Below, in pieces: positions 31,362 through 39,984 of a DNA stretch of 64,000 nucleotides. The notes below the pieces were generated by a model. It did not search any database and was not told the DNA's origin. It saw only the letters and a list, made by a program, of their open reading frames with translations. Numbering within the stretch: position 1 is the first letter of the stretch; each line of letters starts with the position of its first letter. A program made the translations under genes and the position numbers. The stretch comes from Mycolicibacterium neworleansense (GTDB lineage: Bacteria; Actinomycetota; Actinomycetes; Mycobacteriales; Mycobacteriaceae), in NCBI RefSeq assembly GCF_001245615.1, contig NZ_CWKH01000002.1, forward strand, positions 806,001 through 870,000. Direction: 5' to 3'.

Positions 31362-31772
31362 ATGGAACTCACCATTCACTCAAGCATGCTGCCGCTCGAC
31401 GACCCGGAAGAATCTCTCGCGTTCTATCGCGACATCCTCGGCTTCGAGGTCCGTCTCGACGTCGGCAAGGACAAGATGCGTTGGATCACGGTCGGTCCAC
31501 CCAACCAGCCCGACACATCCGTCGTCCTGTACCCGCCTTTCGCCACTCCCGGCCTGACCGACGACGAGCGCCGCATGATCGGCGAGATGATGGCCAAGGG
31601 CACCTTCGGCACGCTCCTGCTCGCCACCAAAGATCTCGACGGGACGTTTGAAAAAGTCCAGGCCGGGGACGTCGAGGTGGTTCAGGAACCCACCGAGCAG
31701 CCGTACGGTGTGCGGGACTGCGCCCTTCGCGATCCCGCCGGAAACATGGTCCGAATCCAGGAGCTGCCCTAA
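31362..31772 (+). CDS. VOC (glyoxalase-fold) protein
   Basis: A 136-residue single VOC domain: LPLDDPEESLAFYRDILGFEVRLDV at the N-terminus and VRDCALRDPAGNMVRIQELP at the C-terminus, the standard first and last strands. The fold is shared by glyoxalases, dioxygenases and antibiotic-binding resistance proteins such as bleomycin-binding proteins. The ATG at 31362 is used; a GTG at 31353 overlaps the AraC stop (GTGA) and is also possible. The UvrA-like gene starts three bases after its stop. The ligand is unknown. Confidence 0.87.
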   Translation: MELTIHSSMLPLDDPEESLAFYRDILGFEVRLDVGKDKMRWITVGPPNQPDTSVVLYPPFATPGLTDDERRMIGEMMAKGTFGTLLLATKDLDGTFEKVQAGDVEVVQEPTEQPYGVRDCALRDPAGNMVRIQELP

Positions 31773-31775
31773 CCG

Positions 31776-34142
31776 ATGAGCACCGCCACGACCCACCCCG
31801 CCGACAGCCATGATCTGATCCGGGTCACCGGAGCCCGGGAGAACAACCTCAAGGACGTCGACATCGAGCTGCCCAAGCGCCGGTTGACGGTGTTCACGGG
31901 TGTATCGGGGTCGGGCAAGAGCTCACTGGTGTTCGACACGATCGCCGCCGAATCCCAGCGGTTGATCAACGAGACGTACAGCGCCTTCGTGCAGGGGTTC
32001 ATGCCCAACCTGGCGCGCCCGGAGGTCGACATCCTAGAGGGGCTGACCACCGCGATCATCGTCGACCAGCAGCGGATGGGTGCCGACCCGCGTTCCACCG
32101 TCGGCACCGCCACCGACACCGGCGCGATGCTGCGCATCCTGTTCAGCCGGATCGGCAAACCGCATATCGGGTCGCCACAGGCGTTTTCGTTCAACGTGGC
32201 CTCGATCAGCGGGGCGGGTGCGGTGACGCTCGAGAAGGGCGGACGCACGGTCAAGGAACGCCGCGAGTTCAACATCGTCGGCGGCATGTGTCCGCGGTGC
32301 GAGGGTCGTGGCGCGGTCAACGACATCGACCTGACCGCGTTGTACGACGACACCAAATCGCTGAACGAGGGCGCGCTGACCATCCCGGGCTTCAGCATGG
32401 ACGGCTGGTACGGCCGGATCTTCCGGGGCTGCGGCTTCTTCGATCCGGACAAGCCGATCAACAAGTTCACCAAGAAGGAACTCGACGCGCTGCTGTACAA
32501 GGAGGCGACGAAACTCAAGGTCGACGGGGTCAACCTGACCTACCTCGGGTTGATCCCGCAGATCCAGAAGTCGTTCCTGTCCAAGGACGTCGAGGGCATG
32601 CAGCCGCACATCCGGACATTCGTCGAGCGGGCGGTCACGTTCACCACCTGCCCCGAGTGTGATGGCACCCGCCTGTCGGAGACGGCGCGCTCGGTGCAGG
32701 TGGCTGGTATCAACATCGCCGAGGCCTGCGCGATGCAGATCACCGACCTGGCGGCCTGGCTCGGCACCGTCAAAGAAAAATCCGTGGCCCCGCTGCTGGC
32801 CGCATTGCAGCACACGCTGGACTCGTTCGTCGAGATCGGGTTGGGCTATCTGTCCCTGGACCGGCCCGCCGGCACCCTGTCCGGCGGAGAAGCCCAGCGC
32901 GTCAAGATGATCCGTCACCTGGGCTCGTCCCTGACCGATGTCACGTACGTGTTCGACGAGCCGACGATCGGGCTGCACCCGCACGACATCGCCCGGATGA
33001 ACAACCTGTTGCTGGCCCTACGGGACAAGGGCAACACCGTGCTGGTCGTCGAGCACAAGCCCGAGACGATCACGATCGCCGACCACGTCGTCGACCTGGG
33101 CCCGGGCGCCGGATCGGCCGGCGGCGAGGTGGTGTTCGAAGGTGACGTGGCCGGCCTGCAGGCCAGCGACACCGTGACCGGACGGCACCTGGGGTACCGC
33201 GCAACCCTGAAGAATGAGGTGCGGAAAGCCAACGGCGCGTTGGAGATCCGTGGCGCCGACACCCACAATCTGCGTGACGTGGATGTCGACATCCCGCTGG
33301 GTGCTTTGGTGGTGATCACCGGGGTCGCGGGCTCGGGTAAGAGTTCGTTGATCGACGGCTCGGTGGCCGGCCGCGACGGTGTGGTGGTCGTCGATCAGAG
33401 TCCGATCCGGGGTTCGCGGCGCAGCAATCCGGCGACCTACACCGGGCTGCTGGAGCCGATCCGTAAGGCTTTCGCGAAGGCCAACAACGTCAAACCCGCA
33501 CTGTTCAGCTCGAATTCGGAGGGCGCCTGCCCGACGTGCAACGGCGCCGGGGTGATCTACACCGATCTCGGGGTGATGGCCACCGTCGAGACCACGTGCG
33601 AGGAGTGCGAGGGCAAGCGGTTCGGCGCCTCGGTGCTGCAGTACACCCTCGGTGGACGCGACATCGCCGAGGTGCTGGCCATGCCGGTCAGCGAGGCGGA
33701 GCGGTACTTCGCCGAGGGCGAGTCCAAAGTTCCCGCCGCACAGAAGATCCTATCCCGGATGGCCGATGTGGGCCTGGGCTATCTGACGCTGGGGCAGCCG
33801 CTGACCACGTTGTCGGGCGGAGAGCGGCAGCGGTTGAAACTTGCCGCGCAGATGGGCGAGAAGGGTGACACCTACATCCTCGACGAGCCGACGACAGGCC
33901 TGCACCTGGCCGATGTCGAGCAACTGCTCGGGCTACTGGACCGGCTGGTGGATTCGGGCAAGTCGGTGATCGTGATCGAGCACCATCAGGCGGTGATGGC
34001 GCACGCCGATTGGATCATCGACCTGGGCCCCGGGGCCGGACATGACGGCGGTCGCGTCGTATTCGAGGGCACCCCGGCCGACCTGGTCGCCGGGCGCGCC
34101 ACGCTGACCGGTCAGCACCTCGCCGAATATGTGGGCAACTGA
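31776..34142 (+). CDS. UvrA-like ABC ATPase (short UvrA paralogue)
   Basis: A 788-residue UvrA-family protein with two ABC modules. The first P-loop, GVSGSGKS, is at 42-49, with signature [11 protein letters not shown]; the second is [11 protein letters not shown], with signature [11 protein letters not shown]. Zinc-type Cys pairs are visible ([32 protein letters not shown]). It is shorter than canonical UvrA (~970), as for the UvrA2/DrrC-type paralogues linked to resistance to DNA-binding drugs. Its operon with AraC and VOC proteins fits a stress or drug-response module. A chromosomal uvrA for general repair is presumably elsewhere. Confidence 0.9.
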   Translation: MSTATTHPADSHDLIRVTGARENNLKDVDIELPKRRLTVFTGVSGSGKSSLVFDTIAAESQRLINETYSAFVQGFMPNLARPEVDILEGLTTAIIVDQQRMGADPRSTVGTATDTGAMLRILFSRIGKPHIGSPQAFSFNVASISGAGAVTLEKGGRTVKERREFNIVGGMCPRCEGRGAVNDIDLTALYDDTKSLNEGALTIPGFSMDGWYGRIFRGCGFFDPDKPINKFTKKELDALLYKEATKLKVDGVNLTYLGLIPQIQKSFLSKDVEGMQPHIRTFVERAVTFTTCPECDGTRLSETARSVQVAGINIAEACAMQITDLAAWLGTVKEKSVAPLLAALQHTLDSFVEIGLGYLSLDRPAGTLSGGEAQRVKMIRHLGSSLTDVTYVFDEPTIGLHPHDIARMNNLLLALRDKGNTVLVVEHKPETITIADHVVDLGPGAGSAGGEVVFEGDVAGLQASDTVTGRHLGYRATLKNEVRKANGALEIRGADTHNLRDVDVDIPLGALVVITGVAGSGKSSLIDGSVAGRDGVVVVDQSPIRGSRRSNPATYTGLLEPIRKAFAKANNVKPALFSSNSEGACPTCNGAGVIYTDLGVMATVETTCEECEGKRFGASVLQYTLGGRDIAEVLAMPVSEAERYFAEGESKVPAAQKILSRMADVGLGYLTLGQPLTTLSGGERQRLKLAAQMGEKGDTYILDEPTTGLHLADVEQLLGLLDRLVDSGKSVIVIEHHQAVMAHADWIIDLGPGAGHDGGRVVFEGTPADLVAGRATLTGQHLAEYVGN

Positions 34143-34158
34143 ACCGACTTTGTCAGGG

Positions 34159-34216
34159 CGCCCGAACTTTCTCGTGTCGATGCCCAAACTTATTGTCGAA
34201 TAAGCACTTTCGGGCG
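34159..34216. terminator. Nested hairpin after the UvrA-like gene
   Basis: The outer arms CGCCCGAA (34159-34166) and TTCGGGCG (34209-34216) enclose a small hairpin, CTTATT-gtcg-AATAAG (34189-34204). It lies between the UvrA-like stop and the promoter of the riboswitch, so a terminator role is likely but not certain. Confidence 0.45.
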
Positions 34217-34223
34217 GGACGGT

Positions 34224-34253
34224 TTGCGCCGCCCCCTCCCGGATGCGTATGGT
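34224..34253 (+). promoter_or_regulatory. Candidate promoter of the manganese riboswitch
   Basis: TTGCGC (34224-34229) and TATGGT (34248-34253) are 18 bp apart. A start about seven bases downstream, near 34260, would put the riboswitch motif right at the 5' end of the transcript. Confidence 0.45.
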
Positions 34254-34261
34254 GGTGGACA

Positions 34262-34375
34262 GCGAAGGGGAGTAGCCCCCAATCGGATATTCGACATACT
34301 GGCCGTACAGCGTTGCGATAACGGCCCGGTTATCCGAACCGGTCACGGCCGGTGGGCGAGACCTTCGGCCGTAGA
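34262..34375 (+). ncRNA. yybP-ykoY-like manganese riboswitch
   Basis: Conserved pieces of the yybP-ykoY (mn-sensing) riboswitch are present: AAGGGGAGTAGCC at 34265-34277 and GGGCGAGACC at 34354-34363, with paired arms between them, including GGCCGT and CGGCC segments. Genes of the TMEM165/GDT1 and MntP families often follow this riboswitch, and a GDT1 gene starts at 34445. Mn2+ binding would be expected to turn on the exporter. The borders are approximate. Confidence 0.8.
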
Positions 34376-34444
34376 CCATTTGGTTGCCGGCCGGAGGCGT
34401 CTGATCAAGCCCCCGACGGCAGCCAACAACCGAGGAGTTGTTGC

Positions 34445-35176
34445 GTGCTCGCTGCTCTGGCCTTGAGTTTCGCTGTCATCTTCGTCGCCGAACTCGGTGA
34501 CAAGTCGCAGTTGATGGCCATGACGTTTGCGCTGCGCTACCGCTGGTGGGTGGTGCTGGGCGGCATCACCGCAGCCACGACCGGTGTGCACCTGATCTCC
34601 GTCGCGGTCGGCCATTACCTGGGCGCGGCCCTTCCGACCCATCTGCTCGGCATCCTCGCCGGTGTGGCGTTCGTCTTCTTCGGGCTGTGGACGCTGCGTG
34701 GCGACAAGCTGTCCGACGACGAGGCGACGCGTGCCCAGCGCTCGACCGCCCCGGCGTTCTTGACCGTCACCTCGGCCTTCCTGCTTGCCGAGCTCGGCGA
34801 CAAGACCATGCTCGCCACGATCACGCTGGCTGCCGACAACGACTGGGTGGGGGTGTGGATCGGCTCGACCATCGGCATGGTGGCCGCCGACGCGCTGGCC
34901 ATCGTGGTCGGGGCGATCGCGGGTAGGCACCTGCCGGAGCGGGCGATCCAGCTGGGCGCCGCGGCCCTGTTCGTCATCTTCGGTGTGGCGATGCTGCTGG
35001 ATGCGGCCTTCCCGACCGCCCCGGCGATGCTGACCACCGCGGGCGCGGTGGCCGTGACCGCACTGTGCGCGGCATGCCTGCGCGCACTGCCGGAGAATTT
35101 GCGGCCGGCGGCGCTGCGCAAGCCCGATGCGGCGGATCCAGCTAACACCGATCAACCGGGTGCGATCCCGTCTTGA
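34445..35176 (+). CDS. TMEM165/GDT1-family manganese exporter
   Basis: A 243-residue membrane protein with the two hallmark motifs of the UPF0016/GDT1 family, ELGDKSQ (Glu16) and ELGDKTM, each in a membrane helix of an inverted repeat. Bacterial members export Mn2+. The GTG at 34445 is preceded by a GAGGAG ribosome site and gives the standard N-terminus LALSFAVIFVAELGDKS. A manganese riboswitch lies just upstream, consistent with Mn2+-induced expression. The C-terminal ~40 residues are hydrophilic and variable. Confidence 0.92.
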   Translation: MLAALALSFAVIFVAELGDKSQLMAMTFALRYRWWVVLGGITAATTGVHLISVAVGHYLGAALPTHLLGILAGVAFVFFGLWTLRGDKLSDDEATRAQRSTAPAFLTVTSAFLLAELGDKTMLATITLAADNDWVGVWIGSTIGMVAADALAIVVGAIAGRHLPERAIQLGAAALFVIFGVAMLLDAAFPTAPAMLTTAGAVAVTALCAACLRALPENLRPAALRKPDAADPANTDQPGAIPS

Positions 35177-35204
35177 TCCAACCGTGACCAGGCTGTTACG
35201 CATG

Positions 35205-35232
35205 TTGACAGAGTTACCTGTGTGATTATTGT
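35205..35232 (+). promoter_or_regulatory. Promoter of the phosphodiester glycosidase gene
   Basis: TTGACA (35205-35210) and TATTGT (35227-35232) with a 16 bp spacer form a good sigma-A promoter. The expected start, about seven bases later, coincides with the GTG at 35240, and no ribosome site is seen, so the mRNA is probably leaderless. Confidence 0.65.
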
Positions 35233-35239
35233 GTAGTTC

Positions 35240-36319
35240 GTGCCAGCCCTGGCAAAACTCTTCCGGCGTGCGGTCGCCACTGCGTCCGCGGTTGCCGTCT
35301 GCGCCGCCCTGGCCACCACCGGCTCCCCCGTTGCGCGTGCCGAGGACGCCCGGACACTGCTTCTCGGGGCGATCGCGAACACCAAGGGCTCATACCTCGT
35401 CTACAACTTCGGCGGCCAGTTCGCCGCGCCGTTCCTGGCTGCCGACGGTCGGGCCTACACGCTGAACAACGGCGGCCACCTGATGGCGATGAAGAACGCC
35501 TCCACACGGCTGAACCCCAAGCTGCTGGTCGACAGTCACCAGGGTTATCAGTCGCGATGCGAGCGCACCCCCGGCGCCCGGACCGGGGAAGGACTTTGGC
35601 AGGCCTCCGAAACCTATGCACCCCTTTCGGCGTGGCAGGTCCTGGGGCAACCGACCATCGCGGTCAATGCCAACTTCTTCGACGTCCGCGGGCAGAAGGG
35701 CGGCTCGTGGCGTGACACGAAGTGCTCCTCGCCGTTGGGCGCCTACGTGGACAACACGCGCGGACAGGGCCGGGCCAACGCCGCGGTCACCGGCACGCTG
35801 GCCTACGCCGGCAAGCAGGGCCTGTCCGGCGGGAACGAGCACTGGTCGGCCCTGGCCACCATGATCCTTCCGATGGGCGGCGCACCGTATGTGGTGATGC
35901 CCAAGAGCAAGGACGACTACGACTCGGCCACCCCGGTGATCCAGCGCCTGCTGGATCAGAACGCCCGGTTCGTCGCGGTGGCCGGCATCGGGCTGCTCGC
36001 CCCGGGCGACACCGGTCAGCTCAACGACAACGGCCCCAGCGCGGCGCGCACCGCCGTCGGTTACAACCGGGCCACCGACCAGCTCTACGTGTTCCAGGGC
36101 GGCAGCTATACGCCGGACAACATCCAGGACCTGTTCCGCGGTCTGGGTGCCGACAACGCGGTGCTGCTCGACGGCGGCGGCTCGTCGGCCATCGTATTGC
36201 GCCGCGACACCGGCGGCATGTGGAGCGGGGCCGGTTCGCCCCGCGGGAACTGCGACACCCGTCAGGTGTTGTGCGATTCGCGCGAACGGGCGCTGCCCAG
36301 CTGGCTTGCCTTCAACTGA
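35240..36319 (+). CDS. Secreted phosphodiester glycosidase (NAGPA-type)
   Basis: A 359-residue exported protein. The signal peptide (1-34, cleavage after ARA) is followed by a NAGPA domain: PTIAVNANFFDV, ARTAVGYN, and the C-terminal VLLDGGGSSAIVLRR signature. The family hydrolyses phosphodiester-linked sugars; the mammalian member uncovers mannose-6-phosphate. In mycobacteria the substrate could be a wall teichoic-like or phospholipid-linked sugar, which is an inference. Four or more cysteines suggest disulfides in the exported protein. It is preceded by a strong promoter at 35205-35232. Confidence 0.88.
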   Translation: MPALAKLFRRAVATASAVAVCAALATTGSPVARAEDARTLLLGAIANTKGSYLVYNFGGQFAAPFLAADGRAYTLNNGGHLMAMKNASTRLNPKLLVDSHQGYQSRCERTPGARTGEGLWQASETYAPLSAWQVLGQPTIAVNANFFDVRGQKGGSWRDTKCSSPLGAYVDNTRGQGRANAAVTGTLAYAGKQGLSGGNEHWSALATMILPMGGAPYVVMPKSKDDYDSATPVIQRLLDQNARFVAVAGIGLLAPGDTGQLNDNGPSAARTAVGYNRATDQLYVFQGGSYTPDNIQDLFRGLGADNAVLLDGGGSSAIVLRRDTGGMWSGAGSPRGNCDTRQVLCDSRERALPSWLAFN

Positions 36320-36326
36320 GCAGCCG

Positions 36327-36860
36327 CTAGTTCACCAGGATTTCGGCGAGCACGGCGTTCGGCATTCGCAAGGGCTGCAGGTACTTCCGCAATCCTGGAT
36401 GACACAGCTGTAGAAGCCGTTCCTGGGCCCCGGTATCACCCATACGTTGGTCGCCAAGGTATTTCAGCGATGCGCCGGCGGGTAGATCGCCGGCCACCGA
36501 CGACGCCGTCGTGCCCGAGATCAGCGTCTGCCCGGCATGGGCGATGTCGCGCAACCGCCCCGTGCCGGTGCGCGCGCTGTGTACGCCGATACACAGTTCG
36601 AAGGGATCCAACGGCGTCAGTTGCAGGTACAGCGCGCACGACACCGCGTCCGACGCCCGGTCGAAGGTGGCCGCGAAACCGTCGCAGGAGGACTGTCTCG
36701 CCGACAGCGTGCCGCCGTGGAGCGCGACGAGGTGGGTCATCGTGGCTCGAAAGTACGGAAGCGCGGCGATCATGTCGCCGGGTTGCGTTTGCCATAGGTG
36801 CGCGGATCCCTCGGTGCGGGCCATCACCCACGTCGTCTCGGTAGACAGCTCTTCGGTCAC
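36327..36860 (-). CDS. Stand-alone degenerate nucleotide-cyclase domain protein
   Basis: A 177-residue protein that aligns with the class III cyclase domain of mycobacterial cyclase-ATPase-LuxR regulators. Where active enzymes have TDIEGS(T)RLW it reads ARTEGSAHLW, so the first metal-binding Asp is replaced. SCDGFAATF retains the second Asp, and CIGVHSA, AGQTLISGTTAS and LGDQRMGDTGAQERLLQLCHPGL follow. The C-terminus stops where the fused ATPase would begin. It resembles M. tuberculosis Rv0891c/Rv1359, which are also cyclase-only and next to LuxR regulators. It is probably a ligand or partner domain without cyclase activity. GTG start at 36860 with a GGAG site upstream. Confidence 0.75.
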   Translation of the reverse strand: MTEELSTETTWVMARTEGSAHLWQTQPGDMIAALPYFRATMTHLVALHGGTLSARQSSCDGFAATFDRASDAVSCALYLQLTPLDPFELCIGVHSARTGTGRLRDIAHAGQTLISGTTASSVAGDLPAGASLKYLGDQRMGDTGAQERLLQLCHPGLRKYLQPLRMPNAVLAEILVN

Positions 36861-37059
36861 GCGCGCGTTGCTCCTGCCAGTTCTCGCCAGCCACCCCGCG
36901 CCAGACAGCACGCAGAACGCCAGCGTAACCACTTTTCGAAGGTGCCGTGCCCACGGTCAACGACGTTGCCGCGCAAGCGTGTTGCCAATCCGCGGCCGCA
37001 GCGCCGATGCCCCCGTCGGACGCGCGTAAGTCGTTCTCAGCCAGATTTGCTGAGGTCGG

Positions 37060-37338
37060 TCAGTTCTCCAGCCACAGGTCGACTCCCTCGGTGGCGAAGA
37101 TCGACAGCACGGTGCTCCAGGTGTCTTGTCCGAGTGCCTCTTTGATGTTCCGGTATGACGTCATCACGAACCGGAACTTGCGATTGTCCGGGGTGCCGAA
37201 GCCACCGCGCAGACAGTCGGCCAACGCATCCAGATTGGAGCCGAAGTAGCCCTCGTCGCCGTTGACCGCGCGGCCGATCTCGGTGAAGAAGTCCGCTTTG
37301 GTGGCCACCTTGGCCCCGTCGATCCGATACGTCTTCAC
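37060..37338 (-). CDS. Barstar-like RNase inhibitor
   Basis: A 92-residue barstar-family protein. The inhibitory loop/helix YFGSNLDALADCLRGGF carries Asp37 and Asp41, which correspond to Asp35 and Asp39 of barstar that plug the barnase active site. The GTG start overlaps the stop of the upstream RNase gene by four bases, so the inhibitor is made together with the enzyme. This protects the cell from the RNase before its export. Confidence 0.9.
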   Translation of the reverse strand: MKTYRIDGAKVATKADFFTEIGRAVNGDEGYFGSNLDALADCLRGGFGTPDNRKFRFVMTSYRNIKEALGQDTWSTVLSIFATEGVDLWLEN

Positions 37339-37763
37339 GTGCCTCCGATCAGACAGAAGGATTCGTAGTGGTCGCCGGTGTAGTAGTACTCGGGCGGGTC
37401 GTTCTGCGGCGCTCCCCCGGTGACGATGCGCCGCTTGCCGCGGTGCTTGGTGCCGGGTGTCGGGACCGTGTACTCGTGGTAATAGCCGCGCTCATGTTTG
37501 GGCAGCCGGCCCTCGTAGTTGCCGAAGACGACGCCGTCGTTGCGCGGGTAGGGAAATGGGCCGCCGGCTTGGATGAGGTCGACGGTCTTGTCCGCCTCCG
37601 GTGGAAGGCCACTCAGATCGCACGTGCCGTCCGCGGCCGCTGACTTGGTCGATGCTGCCGACGGCGGCGGCGCCGCCGGGGCCGACGTCGATTGAGTCGG
37701 AGCGCAGCACCCCGAGAGCAGGCCGCACAGCACTGCCAGTGCCGCAATGCGTGATCGTCCCAT
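37335..37763 (-). CDS. Exported guanyl-specific RNase (barnase/RNase Sa type) lipoprotein
   Basis: A 142-residue protein. Its signal peptide ends in a lipobox (LLSGC, Cys19), a Pro/Ala/Ser linker (about 21-47) follows, then a microbial RNase domain: GGPFPYPRNDGVVFGNYEGRLP, YYHEYTVPTPGTKHRGKRRIV and YYYTGDHYESF. Catalytic residues are Glu97, Arg111/112 and His132. The two cysteines, 48 and 137, are spaced as in the disulfide of RNase Sa. The inhibitor gene follows with overlap. The RNase would be anchored to the outer face of the membrane or released, consistent with a role in competition or nutrient recovery. Confidence 0.9.
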   Translation of the reverse strand: MGRSRIAALAVLCGLLSGCCAPTQSTSAPAAPPPSAASTKSAAADGTCDLSGLPPEADKTVDLIQAGGPFPYPRNDGVVFGNYEGRLPKHERGYYHEYTVPTPGTKHRGKRRIVTGGAPQNDPPEYYYTGDHYESFCLIGGT

Positions 37764-37835
37764 CGGGATGAGGCTAGCAACAGGCCCCGCAAATCCAGGG
37801 TCAACAGCGCTTGTCGTGCGACCATCGTTACTCGA

Positions 37836-39980
37836 GTGAACAGAGTGAACACCCTCGCGGGGCCCACGGCCCGCCGCGGCAGCACCGCGAGCGGTCGGAA
37901 AGCCCTGCCGAACAAGCAGTTTCGCCCTGACATCGAAGGGCTTCGGGCGGTGGCGGTTCTGGCGGTGGTGCTGTTTCACGCCGGGGTGCCCGGTTTCGGT
38001 GGCGGGTTCATCGGCGTCGACGTGTTCTTCGTTGTGTCGGGATTCCTGATCACCGGCCTGTTGTGGCGGGAGGCCTCGGGCACCGGGACGGTCCGGATGG
38101 CGCAGTTCTACGCCGGGCGGGCCCGACGGCTGTTGCCCGCCGCCGCGCTTGTCCTGGTTGCGACATCGATGGCGGCCACCCTCCTGCTGCCTCCGCTGCA
38201 GGCCCGTTCGGTGCTGGCCGACGCGATCGCAAGTGCCCTTTATGTCGGTAACTACCGCTTCGCGGCGGAGGGCACCGACTATCTGGCAGCCGAGACGGCG
38301 GCGTCTCCGCTGCAGCACTACTGGTCTCTCGGGGTGGAGGAGCAGTTCTACCTGTTGTGGCCGGCGCTGATCCTGGCGACCGCATGGGTGCTGACCCGCT
38401 GCGGCCGGGGCACCCGCTCGGCCGCCCCGTACGCCTGCGTGTTGGCGGTGGTGGCCGGCGCGTCGCTCGCGGTGTCGCTGGCGTGGACCGAGACGATGCC
38501 GCCGTGGGCGTTCTTCTCCCTGCCGACCCGCGCCTGGGAGTTGGCCGCCGGTGGGCTGATCGCGTTGACCGCGGCGCACTGGCGCAACCTGCCGCCGGTC
38601 TGCGCAGCCCTGGTCGGCTGGGGTGGGCTGGTCCTGATCCTGGTGACGTGCACACAGCTCGGTACCACCACTCCCTATCCGGGCTCCGCGGCGTTGCTCC
38701 CGGTGATGGGTACCGCGCTGGTGATCGGGGCGGGTTGTGCGATACCCGGTCTCGGTGTGGGGCGCCTGCTGTCGAAGCCGGCGCTGCGCGGCATCGGCCG
38801 GCTGTCCTATTCGTGGTACCTGTGGCACTGGCCGGTATTGCTGCTGGCGCCCGCGCTGTTCGGCCATGGCCTGGGGCTGGCCGGCCGACTGGCGATGATG
38901 GTGATGTCGCTGGGCCTGGCGATCCTGACCCTGCATCTGGTCGAGAACCCGGCCAGGTTCGCGACGGCGCTGCGGGGCTCATCGTGGCGCAGCCTGGCCG
39001 TCGGCGCGACCGCCACCGGGGTGGCCGTCTGCGCGGGGCTGGTGCTGTTGGCGGTGCGTCCGGTACCGACGGGATCCGGACCGGCAGCGGTTCCGGTCGC
39101 CGTGGTCGGCCCTTCTCGCGCGGCCGTCCCGACGCAGACACCCGAACAACGGGTGCAGGCGGCCGTCGCCGCGTCGGCCGATCTGCGCGCGGTGCCGTCG
39201 AATCTCTCACCGCCGCTGGGCAATATCACCAAGCCCGAGGCGTTCGTCAACGGTTGCGTACTGTCCTGGCAGGACGTCGCAGTCCCGGACTGCGTATCCG
39301 GCGACACCGCCTCGGCCACCCGGGTGGCCCTGGTCGGCGATTCCCACGCCGGGATGTGGCATCCGGCCCTGGAGGCCGCCGCGCAGCAACAACGTTGGCG
39401 GCTGGAGACTTTCGCGAAAGTCACCTGCCCACCGATGAAGCTGCCGATCCTCAGTCCCTACCTCGGTCGTGAGTTCACCGAATGCAAGCAGTGGCGGGCC
39501 GATGTGCTGACCCGAATCGCCAAGGAGCGCCCGGCACTCATCGTGCTGGACATGGTGCGCCGCTACGGCGCGGATTTCGGCTTCGTCAGCTACGACCCGG
39601 CCTGGCTGGACGGGTTGACGCGGCTGGTGTCGCAGTTGCGCGGCACCGGGGCACGGGTCCTGGTGCTCGGGCCGGTACCCGACCCGCACACCACGGTGCC
39701 GACCTGCTTGTCGGCGCACATGGACGACGCGACCGCCTGTACGCCGGACCGCTCGATTGCCGTGAACGACACGGGTATTGCCGCCGAGGCCGCAGCGGTA
39801 CAGGCCGGCGGCGGACAGTACGCGCGGCTCGACCAATACTTCTGCACCGGCTCACGCTGCCCGGTGATCGTCGGCAACACCCTGGTTTTCCGCGACGACA
39901 ACCACATCACCGCCGAATACGCCCAGTTGCTGTCGCCGGTGATCGCGCGCCTGACCGAGAGTGCGCTGGCCCCCAACTAG
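37836..39980 (+). CDS. OafA-like acyltransferase with C-terminal SGNH domain
   Basis: A 714-residue membrane enzyme. The N-terminal ~380 residues form an acyltransferase-3 domain of about 10-11 helices, starting FRPDIEGLRAVAVLAVVLFHAG (the catalytic His) and with VFFVVSGFLITGLL and SLGVEEQFYLLWP. The C-terminal ~280 residues form an SGNH domain, VALVGDSHAGMWHP with its Ser and DDNHITAEYAQ with the Asp/His. Such proteins O-acylate envelope sugars (LPS, peptidoglycan, glycopeptidolipids). A mycobacterial glycolipid or arabinogalactan is a plausible acceptor, but it is not shown. Start GTG at 37836; GTG 37845 is also possible. Confidence 0.88.
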   Translation: MNRVNTLAGPTARRGSTASGRKALPNKQFRPDIEGLRAVAVLAVVLFHAGVPGFGGGFIGVDVFFVVSGFLITGLLWREASGTGTVRMAQFYAGRARRLLPAAALVLVATSMAATLLLPPLQARSVLADAIASALYVGNYRFAAEGTDYLAAETAASPLQHYWSLGVEEQFYLLWPALILATAWVLTRCGRGTRSAAPYACVLAVVAGASLAVSLAWTETMPPWAFFSLPTRAWELAAGGLIALTAAHWRNLPPVCAALVGWGGLVLILVTCTQLGTTTPYPGSAALLPVMGTALVIGAGCAIPGLGVGRLLSKPALRGIGRLSYSWYLWHWPVLLLAPALFGHGLGLAGRLAMMVMSLGLAILTLHLVENPARFATALRGSSWRSLAVGATATGVAVCAGLVLLAVRPVPTGSGPAAVPVAVVGPSRAAVPTQTPEQRVQAAVAASADLRAVPSNLSPPLGNITKPEAFVNGCVLSWQDVAVPDCVSGDTASATRVALVGDSHAGMWHPALEAAAQQQRWRLETFAKVTCPPMKLPILSPYLGREFTECKQWRADVLTRIAKERPALIVLDMVRRYGADFGFVSYDPAWLDGLTRLVSQLRGTGARVLVLGPVPDPHTTVPTCLSAHMDDATACTPDRSIAVNDTGIAAEAAAVQAGGGQYARLDQYFCTGSRCPVIVGNTLVFRDDNHITAEYAQLLSPVIARLTESALAPN

Positions 39981-39984
39981 CGTT

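Noticed and set aside
37335..38936. 533-residue minus-strand frame extending the RNase upstream
   Set aside because: The extra ~390 residues are antisense to the acyltransferase. The RNase has its own signal peptide starting at 37763.
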